The notes under the pieces are model-generated. The model had not been told where the DNA came from and ran no database searches. It saw only the letters and a program-made list of their open reading frames with translations. This document shows, piece after piece, positions 8,761-18,272 of a stretch of 63,043 bases of DNA. Position 1 is the stretch's first letter; the number at the start of each line of letters is the position of its first letter. Made by a program: the position numbers and the translations under genes. Source of the stretch: Thermoanaerobaculia bacterium (GTDB lineage: Bacteria > Acidobacteriota > Thermoanaerobaculia > Multivoradales > J023); NCBI GenBank assembly GCA_028066595.1, contig JALCBJ010000035.1:1-63043 (forward strand). The letters run 5' to 3'.

Positions 8761-9546
8761 TCATGCCAGATCGAGAACCGGCCGCTCTCGGTGCAGCCTT
8801 CGGCCCCGACTGATGGGAACCTTGCTGCCGTCGTCGAGCACGGCCTGCCCGGTGGCGTTGGGAAAACGGACGATTCGCACCACCTTCTCCATGTTCACGA
8901 TGGCCGAGCGATGTACCCGGTGGAACTGCGATGGAAGCCTCCGTTCCAGGCGGGTGAGCGAACCGCGCTTGCGCACCGCCCCGGTGTCGGTGTGCAACTT
9001 GAAATAGTTGCGGTCACCTTCGATCCAGCGCACCTCACTGACCGGGATCATCTGGACCATGTTGGTCGTCCGGCAGACGATCACCTCGTTCGTGGGGGTC
9101 GACTTGCTGAGTGCTGACTGAAGCGACTTCAGAAGCCCTTGGACGAGCTGCTCCGCCGGCCGCGCCAGCTCCAGGGCCCTTGCCATCGCCGCTTCGATCC
9201 GTGAAGCGAGCAGAGGCGTCACCAGATAGTCGGCTGCACCGGCTGCAAACGCGGAGACCGCAAACTCATCACTATCGGAAAGAAAGATGAGCGGTGAGTG
9301 ATCGACCTCATCGTAGCGAGCAACGAAACTCGCGATCTTCTCCTTCGACCGTTTGGGTGCATACAGCACACGAATCCCGGTCGGCCATATGTTGAACTGG
9401 GATAAGCCGAGGCGATGCAACTCGAGCTCCTGGACCTGCCGGCAGGCGGCGATGGCATCCGCGATTCGCTGTGGTGGTGGCTGCTGATCGGCGGAAAACA
9501 TATGGACCGTCGCGGACTCTCTGGCGGTGCTTTGTGTGCTCTTCAT
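8761..9546 (-). CDS. LytTR-type transcriptional regulator with degenerate receiver domain
   Basis: A 261-aa protein from the ATG at 9546, preceded by GGAGG 9 nt upstream; the longer frame to 9747 has no ribosome site. The C-terminal ~100 residues form a LytTR DNA-binding domain (VRWIEGDRNYFKLHT, then FHRVHRSAIVNMEKV). The middle resembles the second half of a response-regulator receiver (PLIFLSDSDEFAVSAFAAGAADYLV-like), but the N-terminal acidic pocket and phosphoacceptor Asp are not recognisable. It probably binds DNA without phosphorylation or responds to another input. No histidine kinase is adjacent. It converges on the lipoprotein gene (18 bp apart) and is divergent from the TonB-dependent receptor, a plausible target. 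Confidence 0.82.
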   Translation of the reverse strand: MKSTQSTARESATVHMFSADQQPPPQRIADAIAACRQVQELELHRLGLSQFNIWPTGIRVLYAPKRSKEKIASFVARYDEVDHSPLIFLSDSDEFAVSAFAAGAADYLVTPLLASRIEAAMARALELARPAEQLVQGLLKSLQSALSKSTPTNEVIVCRTTNMVQMIPVSEVRWIEGDRNYFKLHTDTGAVRKRGSLTRLERRLPSQFHRVHRSAIVNMEKVVRIVRFPNATGQAVLDDGSKVPISRGRRLHRERPVLDLA

Positions 9547-9756
9547 GTCTTGCGGCCTCCGGAGTAGTTCTATGGCTCTCCCGAATCCACGCGAAAAAAC
9601 ACAGGCTGACCGGACACGACACGAGCCTTGACTGGACACGACGTTCGAAGGCCCTGCGATCACATCCAAGGTTTTGAACTCGCCTTCAAGCGGCTGGACG
9701 AGACAACCTCGATCAGATCGGTAGATCTCGTGGCGGAGTCCGCGCATGCATCGCGC

Positions 9757-9777
9757 TCGGAAAACAACGTTTTCCGA
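9757..9777. promoter_or_regulatory. Perfect 9-bp inverted repeat between divergent LytTR and TonB-receptor genes
   Basis: TCGGAAAAC / AAC spacer / GTTTTCCGA is a perfect dyad (9757-9765 and 9769-9777). It sits in the 363-bp intergenic region 9547-9909, about 130 bp upstream of the TonB-dependent receptor start and 210 bp upstream of the LytTR gene start. The symmetry suits a dimeric repressor or activator. LytTR proteins normally use direct repeats, so another regulator is possible. The rest of the intergenic region shows no gene. Confidence 0.4.
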
Positions 9778-9909
9778 AGCTCACCACCGACGTGACCTGT
9801 GGTCCCAGGGGTTCGAAAACGGACCCTTCTGGCGAATCGATTGCACTTGCGAAACGCAGAACAGCCGAGAGTCCTCGGCTGAAGAGAAACCGCATGGAGG
9901 AAAGAAAAC

Positions 9910-12852
9910 ATGCATCGTCATTCTCTGAGCGTCGTCATGACGCTGGCTGCGCTACTGCTGGTTCCAGCCGTCCTTTTCGGCCAAGCACAGGCCGGCAATC
10001 TCTTCGGAAAGGCCACGGATACTGACGGCACGGCACTTCCGGGCGTGACCGTCACGGTGACCGGGCCAGCCACGAGCACTGCCATTACGAACGACCAAGG
10101 CGACTTTCGTTTTCTTGGCCTGTCACCTGGCGCCTACCATTTGACGGCCGAACTCGATAGCTTCTCGAAGGTCGAGCACCCGAACGTACAAATCAGTGTC
10201 GGTCGAAACACCACCCTCGACGTCACCTTGGACCAGGCCATCGAGGAGACCATAACGGTTACCTCGGAAAGTCCATTGCTCGACAGCCGCAAGATCACGT
10301 CCGGCTCGTCCGTCACTGCCCTCGAGCTGGAAAAGATCCCGACCTCTCGGGATCCCTGGGTGATCTTGCAAACCGTTCCCGGCGTGCAGGTTGACCGCGT
10401 CAATGTCGGAGGAAACGAAAGCGGCCAACAGTCGAACTACGTCGGTCCCGGCTCGAGCGGCGACGAAGCGGTCTGGGCGGTAGATGGAGTCGTCATCACC
10501 GACATGGCTGCCATCGGTGGATCTCCGACCTACTACAACTTCGACGCGTTTCAAGAGATGCAGGCAGCAACGGGCGGCAGTGACGCCAGCCTCGCGACCG
10601 GTGGCGTCACCCTCAACATGGTGACCAAGCGCGGCGGCAATGAGTGGAAGGGCTCAGGGCGCTACATCAGCTCGAGCGATTCCTGGCAGTCGGACCTGGA
10701 CATCGATCCCGGAGAGTTCGGCAAAGATTTCGACGGCCCGGGTAACGTCACTGCCCAGGCAGCCTTCAAACAGGGCAACCGCATCGTGGACATCAGCGAC
10801 TATGGCTTCGAGATCGGTGGCCCCGTCGTTCAAGACAAGCTGTGGATCTGGGCCAACTGGGGCGTGCAGGACGTCGACCTGCTCACCGTCTCCGACGTAC
10901 CCGACAATACGGAGCTCGACAGCTACGGCGCCAAGGTCAACTACCAACCGGCGGCTTCGAACTCGCTTGTCGGTTTCTACAACTTTGGTGACAAGGTCAA
11001 GATCGGGCGAAATGCGGGTCCGACCCGCACTCCTCCCACCACCTGGAACCAGACCGGACCGACGGATATCTTCAAGCTCGAAGACACGCACGTCTTCTCC
11101 TCGAGCTTTTTCCTTACCGGACTCGCTTCCTACGTGAGTGGTGGCTTCCAGCTGACGCCACAAGGCGGGCTCGACGGCCGAGAGGCCACTTGGGACACTA
11201 ACGGAGTCTGGCAACACAACTACCTGCACCACGAGACCGATCGGCCACAGGAACAAGTGAAGTTCGACGGCTCGTACTTCTTCGATACGGGCTCCGTGGG
11301 CCATGAGCTGAAGTTCGGCGTTGGTTACCGCACCGCCGAGTTGACGTCACTCTCCCAATGGCCCGGAAACGGTGCCAGGCTCGACATCTTCGGCGACCTC
11401 TTTCAGCTAACGAGACCCGCCGCGGACAGCCTGGAGAGCGACTACACGTCGCTCTACGTGCAGGACACCATCACCAGTGGCAACCTCACCGCGAACGTAG
11501 GCCTTCGCTATGACCTACAAGATGGCCGTACGAGAGCCGCCAGCGTCCCGGCGCTCGCGGGATTCGAGACACTGCCTGACGGGACGCCTTTCATGCCCGC
11601 CGCCACGTCGGTACCGCAGGAAGCTCCGTTCGAATGGGAGGACATCACACCGCGGCTCGGAGTGACCTATGCCGTGGGTGCGGACCGACAGACCCTACTG
11701 CGGGCCAGCTTGTCGCAGTTCGTGCAACAGCTCGGCCAAGGAGTCGTGCAGCAGATCTCCACCGCGACGGCTTCCTACGCCTACTTCGACTATGTCGATC
11801 TCAACGGCGACGGATTCACCACGGCCGACGAGCTGATCGGGTTCGGTGATGGGGCGCCGAGCACCAACGGGTTCGATCCGCTGCTACAACGGAGTATCGA
11901 CAGCGTCGATTCTGGCCTCGAAGGCGAGCTCACCACGGAGCTGATCGTCGGCGTCGAACATGCGGTCAAACCAGAGCTCGTAGTCGGCCTCACCGCGACG
12001 GCTCGGAACATCGACAGGCTCCACGAGCAGAATCGTGAAGTCTGTGACGTCCCGAGCGGGTTCACGGCCGCCAACTGCGACGGGTTCACCCTGCGCGACG
12101 ACGTACGTTCCGACTACGTCCAGGCCGGAACGACCACTGTGACTCATCCCAACGGCTCGACGTTCACCGTTCCGTTTTTCGCGACTCGCGACGGGGTGGT
12201 CGACAATGGGTCGTTCTTGCTCAAGAACGGTGACCGCGAGCAGGACTACCTAGGGTTCAGTCTGTCGGTCAACAAACGGCTCTCGAACCGATGGATGCTG
12301 CGCGGCAACTTCACCATCTCCGAATGGGAGTGGAATCTCTCCTCTCCGCTCGACGATCCCAACATCTACCTCGCCGGCGGCGGTCGCGACGGTGACACCG
12401 TCCTCCAGGGTTCGGGGACAGGCTCCGGATCCAAAGGTGGCATTTACATCAACTCGAACTGGTCCTATAGCATCACCGGCATGTACCAGATCGCTCCCGA
12501 TCGCAACTGGGGTTTCAACATCGCCGCCAGCGTCAACGGTCGCGAAGGTTACGCACTGCCCTACTTCGTGCAGGTGTCGAGTCCGTTCAACGTCGGAACC
12601 AACCTGAGCTTGTCCGCAACGACTTCGAACGACACATTTCGCCTCGATGACATCCACGTGCTCGATCTGCGCGTCGAAAAGGAATTCGAGGTGAGTGAGG
12701 TTTCGTTCACCCTCGGTGCCGAGGTCTTCAACGTCTTCAACGAAGCGACAGTCCTCCAACGACAGCACAACCTGGGCTTGAGTACAGCGAACCATATCCA
12801 GGAACTCCTCAGCCCGAGAGTGGCGCGGGTGTCGTTGCGATTCAACTTCTGA
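9910..12852 (+). CDS. TonB-dependent receptor with N-terminal carboxypeptidase-regulatory domain (Oar-like)
   Basis: A 980-aa outer membrane receptor. GGAGGAAAG sits upstream of the ATG. A signal peptide spans about residues 1-27 (TLAALLLVPAVLFGQAQA). Residues ~29-110 form a carboxypeptidase-regulatory-like beta-sandwich (G-K-A-T-D-T-D-G-T-A-L-P-G-V-T-V), followed by the plug (VDGVVITDMAAIGG, ATGGVTLNMVTKRGGN) and a beta-barrel ending in the outer-membrane signature R-V-S-L-R-F-N-F with terminal Phe. I saw no clear TonB box. This architecture is expanded in Acidobacteria and related to Myxococcus Oar; ligands are generally unknown (oligosaccharides, peptides or siderophores are possible). A strong terminator follows; the gene is probably monocistronic. 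Confidence 0.92.
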   Translation: MHRHSLSVVMTLAALLLVPAVLFGQAQAGNLFGKATDTDGTALPGVTVTVTGPATSTAITNDQGDFRFLGLSPGAYHLTAELDSFSKVEHPNVQISVGRNTTLDVTLDQAIEETITVTSESPLLDSRKITSGSSVTALELEKIPTSRDPWVILQTVPGVQVDRVNVGGNESGQQSNYVGPGSSGDEAVWAVDGVVITDMAAIGGSPTYYNFDAFQEMQAATGGSDASLATGGVTLNMVTKRGGNEWKGSGRYISSSDSWQSDLDIDPGEFGKDFDGPGNVTAQAAFKQGNRIVDISDYGFEIGGPVVQDKLWIWANWGVQDVDLLTVSDVPDNTELDSYGAKVNYQPAASNSLVGFYNFGDKVKIGRNAGPTRTPPTTWNQTGPTDIFKLEDTHVFSSSFFLTGLASYVSGGFQLTPQGGLDGREATWDTNGVWQHNYLHHETDRPQEQVKFDGSYFFDTGSVGHELKFGVGYRTAELTSLSQWPGNGARLDIFGDLFQLTRPAADSLESDYTSLYVQDTITSGNLTANVGLRYDLQDGRTRAASVPALAGFETLPDGTPFMPAATSVPQEAPFEWEDITPRLGVTYAVGADRQTLLRASLSQFVQQLGQGVVQQISTATASYAYFDYVDLNGDGFTTADELIGFGDGAPSTNGFDPLLQRSIDSVDSGLEGELTTELIVGVEHAVKPELVVGLTATARNIDRLHEQNREVCDVPSGFTAANCDGFTLRDDVRSDYVQAGTTTVTHPNGSTFTVPFFATRDGVVDNGSFLLKNGDREQDYLGFSLSVNKRLSNRWMLRGNFTISEWEWNLSSPLDDPNIYLAGGGRDGDTVLQGSGTGSGSKGGIYINSNWSYSITGMYQIAPDRNWGFNIAASVNGREGYALPYFVQVSSPFNVGTNLSLSATTSNDTFRLDDIHVLDLRVEKEFEVSEVSFTLGAEVFNVFNEATVLQRQHNLGLSTANHIQELLSPRVARVSLRFNF

Positions 12853-12890
12853 TTCGAACGACTAGATTTCGGCCCACGCTGAAATGAATG

Positions 12891-12922
12891 GCCGCCGGCG
12901 AATCCCGCCGGCGGCCTTTTTG
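12891..12922 (+). terminator. Intrinsic terminator after the TonB-dependent receptor
   Basis: An 11-bp perfect GC stem (GGCCGCCGGCG, 12891-12901; CGCCGGCGGCC, 12907-12917) with a 5-nt loop is followed by TTTTT at 12918-12922. It begins 38 bp after the receptor stop codon. Confidence 0.93.
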
Positions 12923-13077
12923 TTCGAAATCCACAACGACCTTCGACTTCGCGTTCAACCTGGAGATCGCACCCCACGTACTCGTACCTGTTCGAGAGCT
13001 ATCGGCGAAATCGATCGGATTACTCGACCCGAACCGAGGGCTCCTGGGTCGGTCAGGATGCCACCCACCGACCTCGA

Positions 13078-15486
13078 TCAACGCCGCAGGGTAGCGGCAG
13101 GGTCGACCCGAATCGCTCGCCAAGCCGGCACCACACAAGCGGCAAGACCGGTCAAAGCAAGGAACCCAGCAGCGCCGATCAGCAAGACCGGATCCTGGGG
13201 ACTGACCCTGACCATCATTCCGGCCATCGTCTTTCCCAAGAAAAGCGCGAGCGGCACTCCGATGAAGAAACCAAGCGCCAGTTGGGACAGGCCACTTCGC
13301 AGAACCGTCCAGATGATCCCTCGACCTGTCGCACCGATCGCGACCCGCACTCCGATTTCCCGCACGCGTTGGCTCACGGAATAACTCAAAACGCCATAGA
13401 CCCCGATCGCCGAAAGCACCAGGGCAACCAATGCGAACAGGCCAAGCATCGTCCCGAACGTCTTGAGAGACCATGCTGCCTTTCTGAGATAGTCATCGAT
13501 CGTGGCGACAGAATAGGGAGGCAGATCCGGATCTACCTCTTGTATCGCTCGCCGAACCTCGGCCGCCAGCTGGCCGGGCTCGAGCCGGCTGCGGACCAGG
13601 ACGGAGAAGAAACGTCTCGGCGAGACCCGATAGGGGACGTAGACGACGGGTTTCGGCGAGATCCCTTGCGGCGGACCCTGATGGATATCGGGCGCCACGC
13701 CTACGACCGTCACTCGGGATCGCCCGATTTCGGAGTCGAGCTCTATCCACTGACCCACAGCCTGGCCCCCCTCCCAATGAGCGTTCGCGAACGCTCGGTT
13801 TACGATCACGACACCGGCTCCCTCGTCGCCATCGCGTTCCGCGAAACTCCTTCCCTGGATCAGTGAGACCCCCAGGGCAGAAAAGTACTCTGGCCCGACC
13901 ATCAGACCCAGGACGGAGGGCCGATCACGGGCTTTCTCCTGGGTCTGACCTGCGAGGCGATAATCCCAACGAAAGCCACCGGCGAGTGGCATGTGAGAGG
14001 TGACCGAGCTCACCTCGACGCTTCGAATTCCTTGTAGTCGTTCCTCGAGCGCCTGCCGAAACCGGATCATCTCGTGACCGGTGGGGTACTTGGCTTCCGG
14101 CAAGGCGAGTCGCATCGTCAGCAAATCGTCCTGAGCGATTCCGAGGTCCAGGTGCCGCATCACCTCGAAGCTTCGAAGCATCAGCCCGGCGCCGAAGAGC
14201 AGCACCAGGGCACTCGCCACCTGGACTACGACGAGTGCTCCAGCGGAGCGTCTGATACGAACGCTTCCAACGTGACCTCCTCCCTCGCGTAGCATCGAAT
14301 GCAAGTCTTGACGTGAAACCTGGATCGCGGGAGCGAGGCTAAACACGAGTGCGGTCAACGTGGTGATCAAGCCGAGAAAACCCATCACCCGGAGATCGAT
14401 GGAAAAGTCCAACCAATACGGTTTCTCGACGTCCGCGGTAGCGATGTCGAATAGACGTACTCCCATGACCGACAGCGCCAGGCCGCATAGTCCGCTGAGC
14501 GTGCCAACCACAAGGCTCTCGATCAGCAGTTGCCGGATCAAACGGCGCCTACCCGCCCCCAACGCGGCACGGATGGACATCTCGCGACTTCTTGGCGCCG
14601 AGCGGGCCAGAACGAGGTTCCCGACATTGGCGCAGGCGATCACGAGCACCAAACCGACCGCAGCCATCAATATTGCAAACAAGACTGCGACTTGTGAACC
14701 CACGAATTGCTTGCCATAGGGCAGGACGGCGATTCTCGAACGCTCGTCGACATCTATGTTCGGGTCCGCAATTCGTAGATCTACGCTCTCGAGCTCGGCC
14801 CGAGCCATCTCGAGACGCGTGTCATCGGTCAATCTGGCAACAACCTCCAGATTCTTGATCTTGCGCTCGAGCTCCGCGTTAGCCGGGACTTTCATCACCG
14901 TCCATACATCAGAGCTCTCCGGAAACTTCATTCCCTTGCGCATCACTCCGATGACGACCGCAGGTTCTTGATTGACCCGTATCACCTGCCCGAGGACGTT
15001 CTCCTGCCCGCCGTACCGCGTCTGCCAAAGAGAATGGCTGATCAGGGTCACCTGCGAGGAATCTGATCGATCGTCGCCGCTGGCGAAGTCTCGGCCGAGA
15101 ATCGGCACCTCCCCGATCAAAGAAAACGCATTGATGGTCATTTGGGTACCCGTCATGCGTTCCGGAACGCCCATGTTGTCGCTGAGGTTGGTGGTCCCGG
15201 TCACGAAGGCTGCTACGTCCTCGAAACTTTCGACCTTCTCTCGAACGTGAAAGAACTCAGGATATGACAGGCCGACGTCGTCGCCACGTTCGCGGTCGAT
15301 CTTCTTCACATACATCACTTCATGACCGTCCCTAAAGGGAAGGTCCCGCATCAATACTGCATTGGCCAGTGTGAATACCGTACCGTTGAGACCTATCCCG
15401 AGACCCAGCGTCAGAACCGCAACCCAAGTGAAGCTCGGCTGCCGGGACAGCGACCTGAACGCGACGACAAGCTCTTTCTGTAGCAC
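13078..15486 (-). CDS. ADOP-type (duplicated MacB/FtsX-like) ABC permease
   Basis: An 802-aa permease with two MacB periplasmic-core/FtsX halves, the acidobacterial duplicated orphan permease arrangement. The GTG start at 15486 has GGAGGAG 7 nt upstream. The first half opens with R-Q-P-S-F-T-W-V-A-V-L-T-L-G-L-G-I-G (TM1); a large extracytoplasmic core ends before the TM triplet around residues 270-390 (LVLARSAPRSREMSIRAALGAGRR). The second half repeats the pattern, ending YSVSQRVREIGVRVAIGATGRG and D-P-A-A-T-L-R-R. No ATPase gene is adjacent, as is usual for ADOPs, which presumably borrow one or act without. The substrate is unknown; drug, lipid or peptide export is a family-based guess. Unlike the copy at 19128-21833 it has no N-terminal cytoplasmic extension and no PadR partner. 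Confidence 0.88.
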   Translation of the reverse strand: MLQKELVVAFRSLSRQPSFTWVAVLTLGLGIGLNGTVFTLANAVLMRDLPFRDGHEVMYVKKIDRERGDDVGLSYPEFFHVREKVESFEDVAAFVTGTTNLSDNMGVPERMTGTQMTINAFSLIGEVPILGRDFASGDDRSDSSQVTLISHSLWQTRYGGQENVLGQVIRVNQEPAVVIGVMRKGMKFPESSDVWTVMKVPANAELERKIKNLEVVARLTDDTRLEMARAELESVDLRIADPNIDVDERSRIAVLPYGKQFVGSQVAVLFAILMAAVGLVLVIACANVGNLVLARSAPRSREMSIRAALGAGRRRLIRQLLIESLVVGTLSGLCGLALSVMGVRLFDIATADVEKPYWLDFSIDLRVMGFLGLITTLTALVFSLAPAIQVSRQDLHSMLREGGGHVGSVRIRRSAGALVVVQVASALVLLFGAGLMLRSFEVMRHLDLGIAQDDLLTMRLALPEAKYPTGHEMIRFRQALEERLQGIRSVEVSSVTSHMPLAGGFRWDYRLAGQTQEKARDRPSVLGLMVGPEYFSALGVSLIQGRSFAERDGDEGAGVVIVNRAFANAHWEGGQAVGQWIELDSEIGRSRVTVVGVAPDIHQGPPQGISPKPVVYVPYRVSPRRFFSVLVRSRLEPGQLAAEVRRAIQEVDPDLPPYSVATIDDYLRKAAWSLKTFGTMLGLFALVALVLSAIGVYGVLSYSVSQRVREIGVRVAIGATGRGIIWTVLRSGLSQLALGFFIGVPLALFLGKTMAGMMVRVSPQDPVLLIGAAGFLALTGLAACVVPAWRAIRVDPAATLRR

Positions 15487-15671
15487 AACCCTGCTCCTCC
15501 GCGGGCGAGATCAAAATCAGCTTGGCTTCTTCCTCAGACGCCGACTGACGGCGGTAGCTTAGCGCCCAACACCACGCGGACTTCGGCAGGGGGACTACTC
15601 GCAGCATCCTCGACGACGAGTGGAGGCCGTTCGTTCACAACGCCACATCGGCTTGAACGCAGGCCGAACCA

Positions 15672-18272
15672 CTAGTCCGAGATCGGCGTGCTCTCGACCG
15701 CGCGCAGAGATCTCAGATCCGTCAGGAAGGAAAGCGAGTCCGGGACATATTTCCAGCTGTAACTTCTCTCGAAACGGTCGAGGTAGCCCTGTGCTTCCTG
15801 GGGATCGCCGCCGAACAGAGCGCAATACGCCATCGCTAGAAGGGCTCTCGGTGACGCCGGGCTATAAGACGGTTCGATCGCCGGAGGATTTACCAACGGC
15901 CCAGCCAGCGACGTCGCTTCGGCACAGTTCCCTTGGCCCGCAAGGAGCAGAGCAATGAGCGCTTCGATGTCGCTGGCATCGCCATCTCCGTCCTGCTCAT
16001 CACGTACCAACCGGCGAAGGTCGTCTATTGCCTCCGCCTCTCTGTGGAGAGCAAACAACACGAGGGCGCGAAGGGCTTCACGACTCTTGGAGTAGTTCGG
16101 AATACCAAAGCCAGGTGTCTGCGATCGTTTCCCGGCTCGTTCGAGCAGGTCCAGAGCGGGCTCGGCCTCTCCCAGGAAAAGCTTTACTCTCGCCATCCGA
16201 ATCAGTGCTGGCTCGGCTTCCAACCGATCATCTCCTCGGCTGTTCTCGACAAGTCGAAGGCTTGTGCTTGCGACCCTTTTCGCATCGTGCAGCCAGCCCA
16301 GGCTGAAATACAGCTCGAAGAGCGAGGAATTCGTTCGTAGCACGTGCCTTGGTTCAGCGGCTCGGCTCCTCTGTTCCGAAACCAGTTCGTTTTCGAGCTG
16401 ACGTATCGATGACGACAGCGTCTCTTGGCAGATCTCGTCGAACGAACGCTCGCGGGAAAGTTGGACAGCCGCGGTCCGGGCAGGCAAGTCCGCACGCCCT
16501 TGCTGATAGGCCAATGCGCAGGCCCAACCAAATAGCAACTCGGCACGAAATCCGGTCCGGGGCCACGGATCTCCCACCGCAACCATCTCCGCGTTGCGGA
16601 AGGTTGCAGCCGCGCTCTCAAAAAAACCCAGCCGAATCTGGGTCTGTCCAAGATCGCTCAGCACCTTGGCTTTGTCGTACTCGGTCACGTCGAATGGCAT
16701 CATTTCTAAGGCTTCGAAATACAGATCCTCGGCCTCGGACAAGTACCCGAGACTCCTGTAGGAGGAGGCAAACAGAGACCGCACGCGGGAGGCGGCCGCA
16801 GCGTTGGAAGCGAACTGCGATGTGGCCCGTTCGAGCCCAGCGTCCAAGACCAATCTTGCTTGCTGGGGCGCCAAGCCTCGTCGGCTCAATTCGTCGAGAT
16901 CGAACAGATCGACGATCATCGTGTTCATCTCTTCCGACCGCATGCGAGCGTGCCAGGCTTCGTCAGCTCGTTGTTCCGCCTCCGCCGCTTCGATGACCAG
17001 CTGACGGCTCTGCCACTGCGAAACGATGCTCAAAGCCAAGATCATCGCCCCCGCCAAGACAGAAAAGAACGTCGTCCACGGACGCCGTTGCATCAACTTG
17101 ACGGCTCGGTGAGCGAGTCCGGCCTTGCGAGCCCCCACGGGAAAACCGTCGAGCCAGAGCTTCAGATCCTCGGCAAAACTCTCGATGCCTGAGTATCGAT
17201 CTTCCGGTGCCGGTGCCAATGCCCGCAGCAGGACCGCCTCCAGATCACCTCGCACCGTTGCCAATAGCTCGGACGGCTGCGTGCCACGCTGCGTCGCCAG
17301 GGCAGTCCATTCCGACTTCGTCAGATCTTCCCCTCGGAGCCGATTCTCGAGTAGCTCCCGGGAATCCGACGGCAACGCGGGTCGCCGCTCGGTGACCAAG
17401 GGACCGACCAGCAGCTCAGCCAGCACCATGCCTGCCGAGTACACGTCTGTCGCGGTCGTGAGCGGCCGGCCCGCCCATTGCTCTGGACTCGCGTAGCGGG
17501 GCGTTAGGGGTTGGGGCCCAGGTCTCGTATCACTGGCGACACCTCCAGGCTCGAGCAACCTGGCGATGCCGAAATCTAGTAGCTTGGGCCCACCGGTGGC
17601 CGGCAGCAGGATGTTCTCCGGTTTGAGATCACGGTGAATGACCAGGCTACGGTGGGCAAATCCGATCGCGTCGCAGACCTCCACGAACAGCTCGACCCGC
17701 TGCCGCAACCCTAGGTTCCGCGAGTCGGCGGCACGGTCCAGCGGCTCGCCGTCGATCCACTCCATCACCATGTAGGGCACGCCTTGATCGGTGGTACCAC
17801 CGTCGACCAGGCGGGCGATGCCTGGATGGTCCAGATCGGCCAGCAGCTGGCGCTCGCGATGGAAACGGTCCACGTCGACGTCGCGCTGTGAGGAAGAGCG
17901 CAGGAGCTTGATGGCCACCGGCTGCCGGAAATCGACCTCGCGAGTGGCCAGGTACACTTCGCCCATGCCGCCTCGGCCGATCGGGCGCAGAATGCGGTAC
18001 GGCCCGATTCGCTCGCCCTCGATTGTGGACGATCCGTCCGCGGACGTCGTAGTACGGCCGGGATCGATCGAAGTACCGCCTTCGAACGACAACAGCGATT
18101 CCACCTCGGCCCGGAGCGTTTCTTGCGGGCACTGGCGCAGGAACGCCGCTCGCTCTGCGGCGGGTATCTCCAGGACAGACGCCAGCAGCTCCTTGACCTC
18201 GGGCCAGCGTTCGGTCAGCGACCAAGACGCGGGATAGGTCCGACTCAGGTCGCCAGGGCCCGCTTCAGCCAT
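15672..18272 (-). CDS. Ser/Thr protein kinase with TM segment and TPR-like C-terminal region
   Basis: About 866 aa. A GTG at 18290 would also fit; the ATG at 18272 is chosen as the more usual codon. A complete Hanks kinase domain spans residues ~85-380: glycine loop G-R-G-G-M-G-E-V-Y, V-A-I-K-L-L lysine (~122), catalytic H-R-D-L-K-P-E-N (~213-220), D-F-G (~233), and S-P-E. One TM helix follows (FFSVLAGAMILALSIV, ~residues 400-420), then ~430 residues of helical repeats of TPR character. The start lies inside the 3' end of the ECF sigma gene (28-bp overlap), so the kinase is translated with that sigma factor. Sigma/kinase pairs like this are common in Acidobacteria; the kinase may control the sigma factor or read an envelope signal. 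Confidence 0.9.
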   Translation of the reverse strand: MAEAGPGDLSRTYPASWSLTERWPEVKELLASVLEIPAAERAAFLRQCPQETLRAEVESLLSFEGGTSIDPGRTTTSADGSSTIEGERIGPYRILRPIGRGGMGEVYLATREVDFRQPVAIKLLRSSSQRDVDVDRFHRERQLLADLDHPGIARLVDGGTTDQGVPYMVMEWIDGEPLDRAADSRNLGLRQRVELFVEVCDAIGFAHRSLVIHRDLKPENILLPATGGPKLLDFGIARLLEPGGVASDTRPGPQPLTPRYASPEQWAGRPLTTATDVYSAGMVLAELLVGPLVTERRPALPSDSRELLENRLRGEDLTKSEWTALATQRGTQPSELLATVRGDLEAVLLRALAPAPEDRYSGIESFAEDLKLWLDGFPVGARKAGLAHRAVKLMQRRPWTTFFSVLAGAMILALSIVSQWQSRQLVIEAAEAEQRADEAWHARMRSEEMNTMIVDLFDLDELSRRGLAPQQARLVLDAGLERATSQFASNAAAASRVRSLFASSYRSLGYLSEAEDLYFEALEMMPFDVTEYDKAKVLSDLGQTQIRLGFFESAAATFRNAEMVAVGDPWPRTGFRAELLFGWACALAYQQGRADLPARTAAVQLSRERSFDEICQETLSSSIRQLENELVSEQRSRAAEPRHVLRTNSSLFELYFSLGWLHDAKRVASTSLRLVENSRGDDRLEAEPALIRMARVKLFLGEAEPALDLLERAGKRSQTPGFGIPNYSKSREALRALVLFALHREAEAIDDLRRLVRDEQDGDGDASDIEALIALLLAGQGNCAEATSLAGPLVNPPAIEPSYSPASPRALLAMAYCALFGGDPQEAQGYLDRFERSYSWKYVPDSLSFLTDLRSLRAVESTPISD

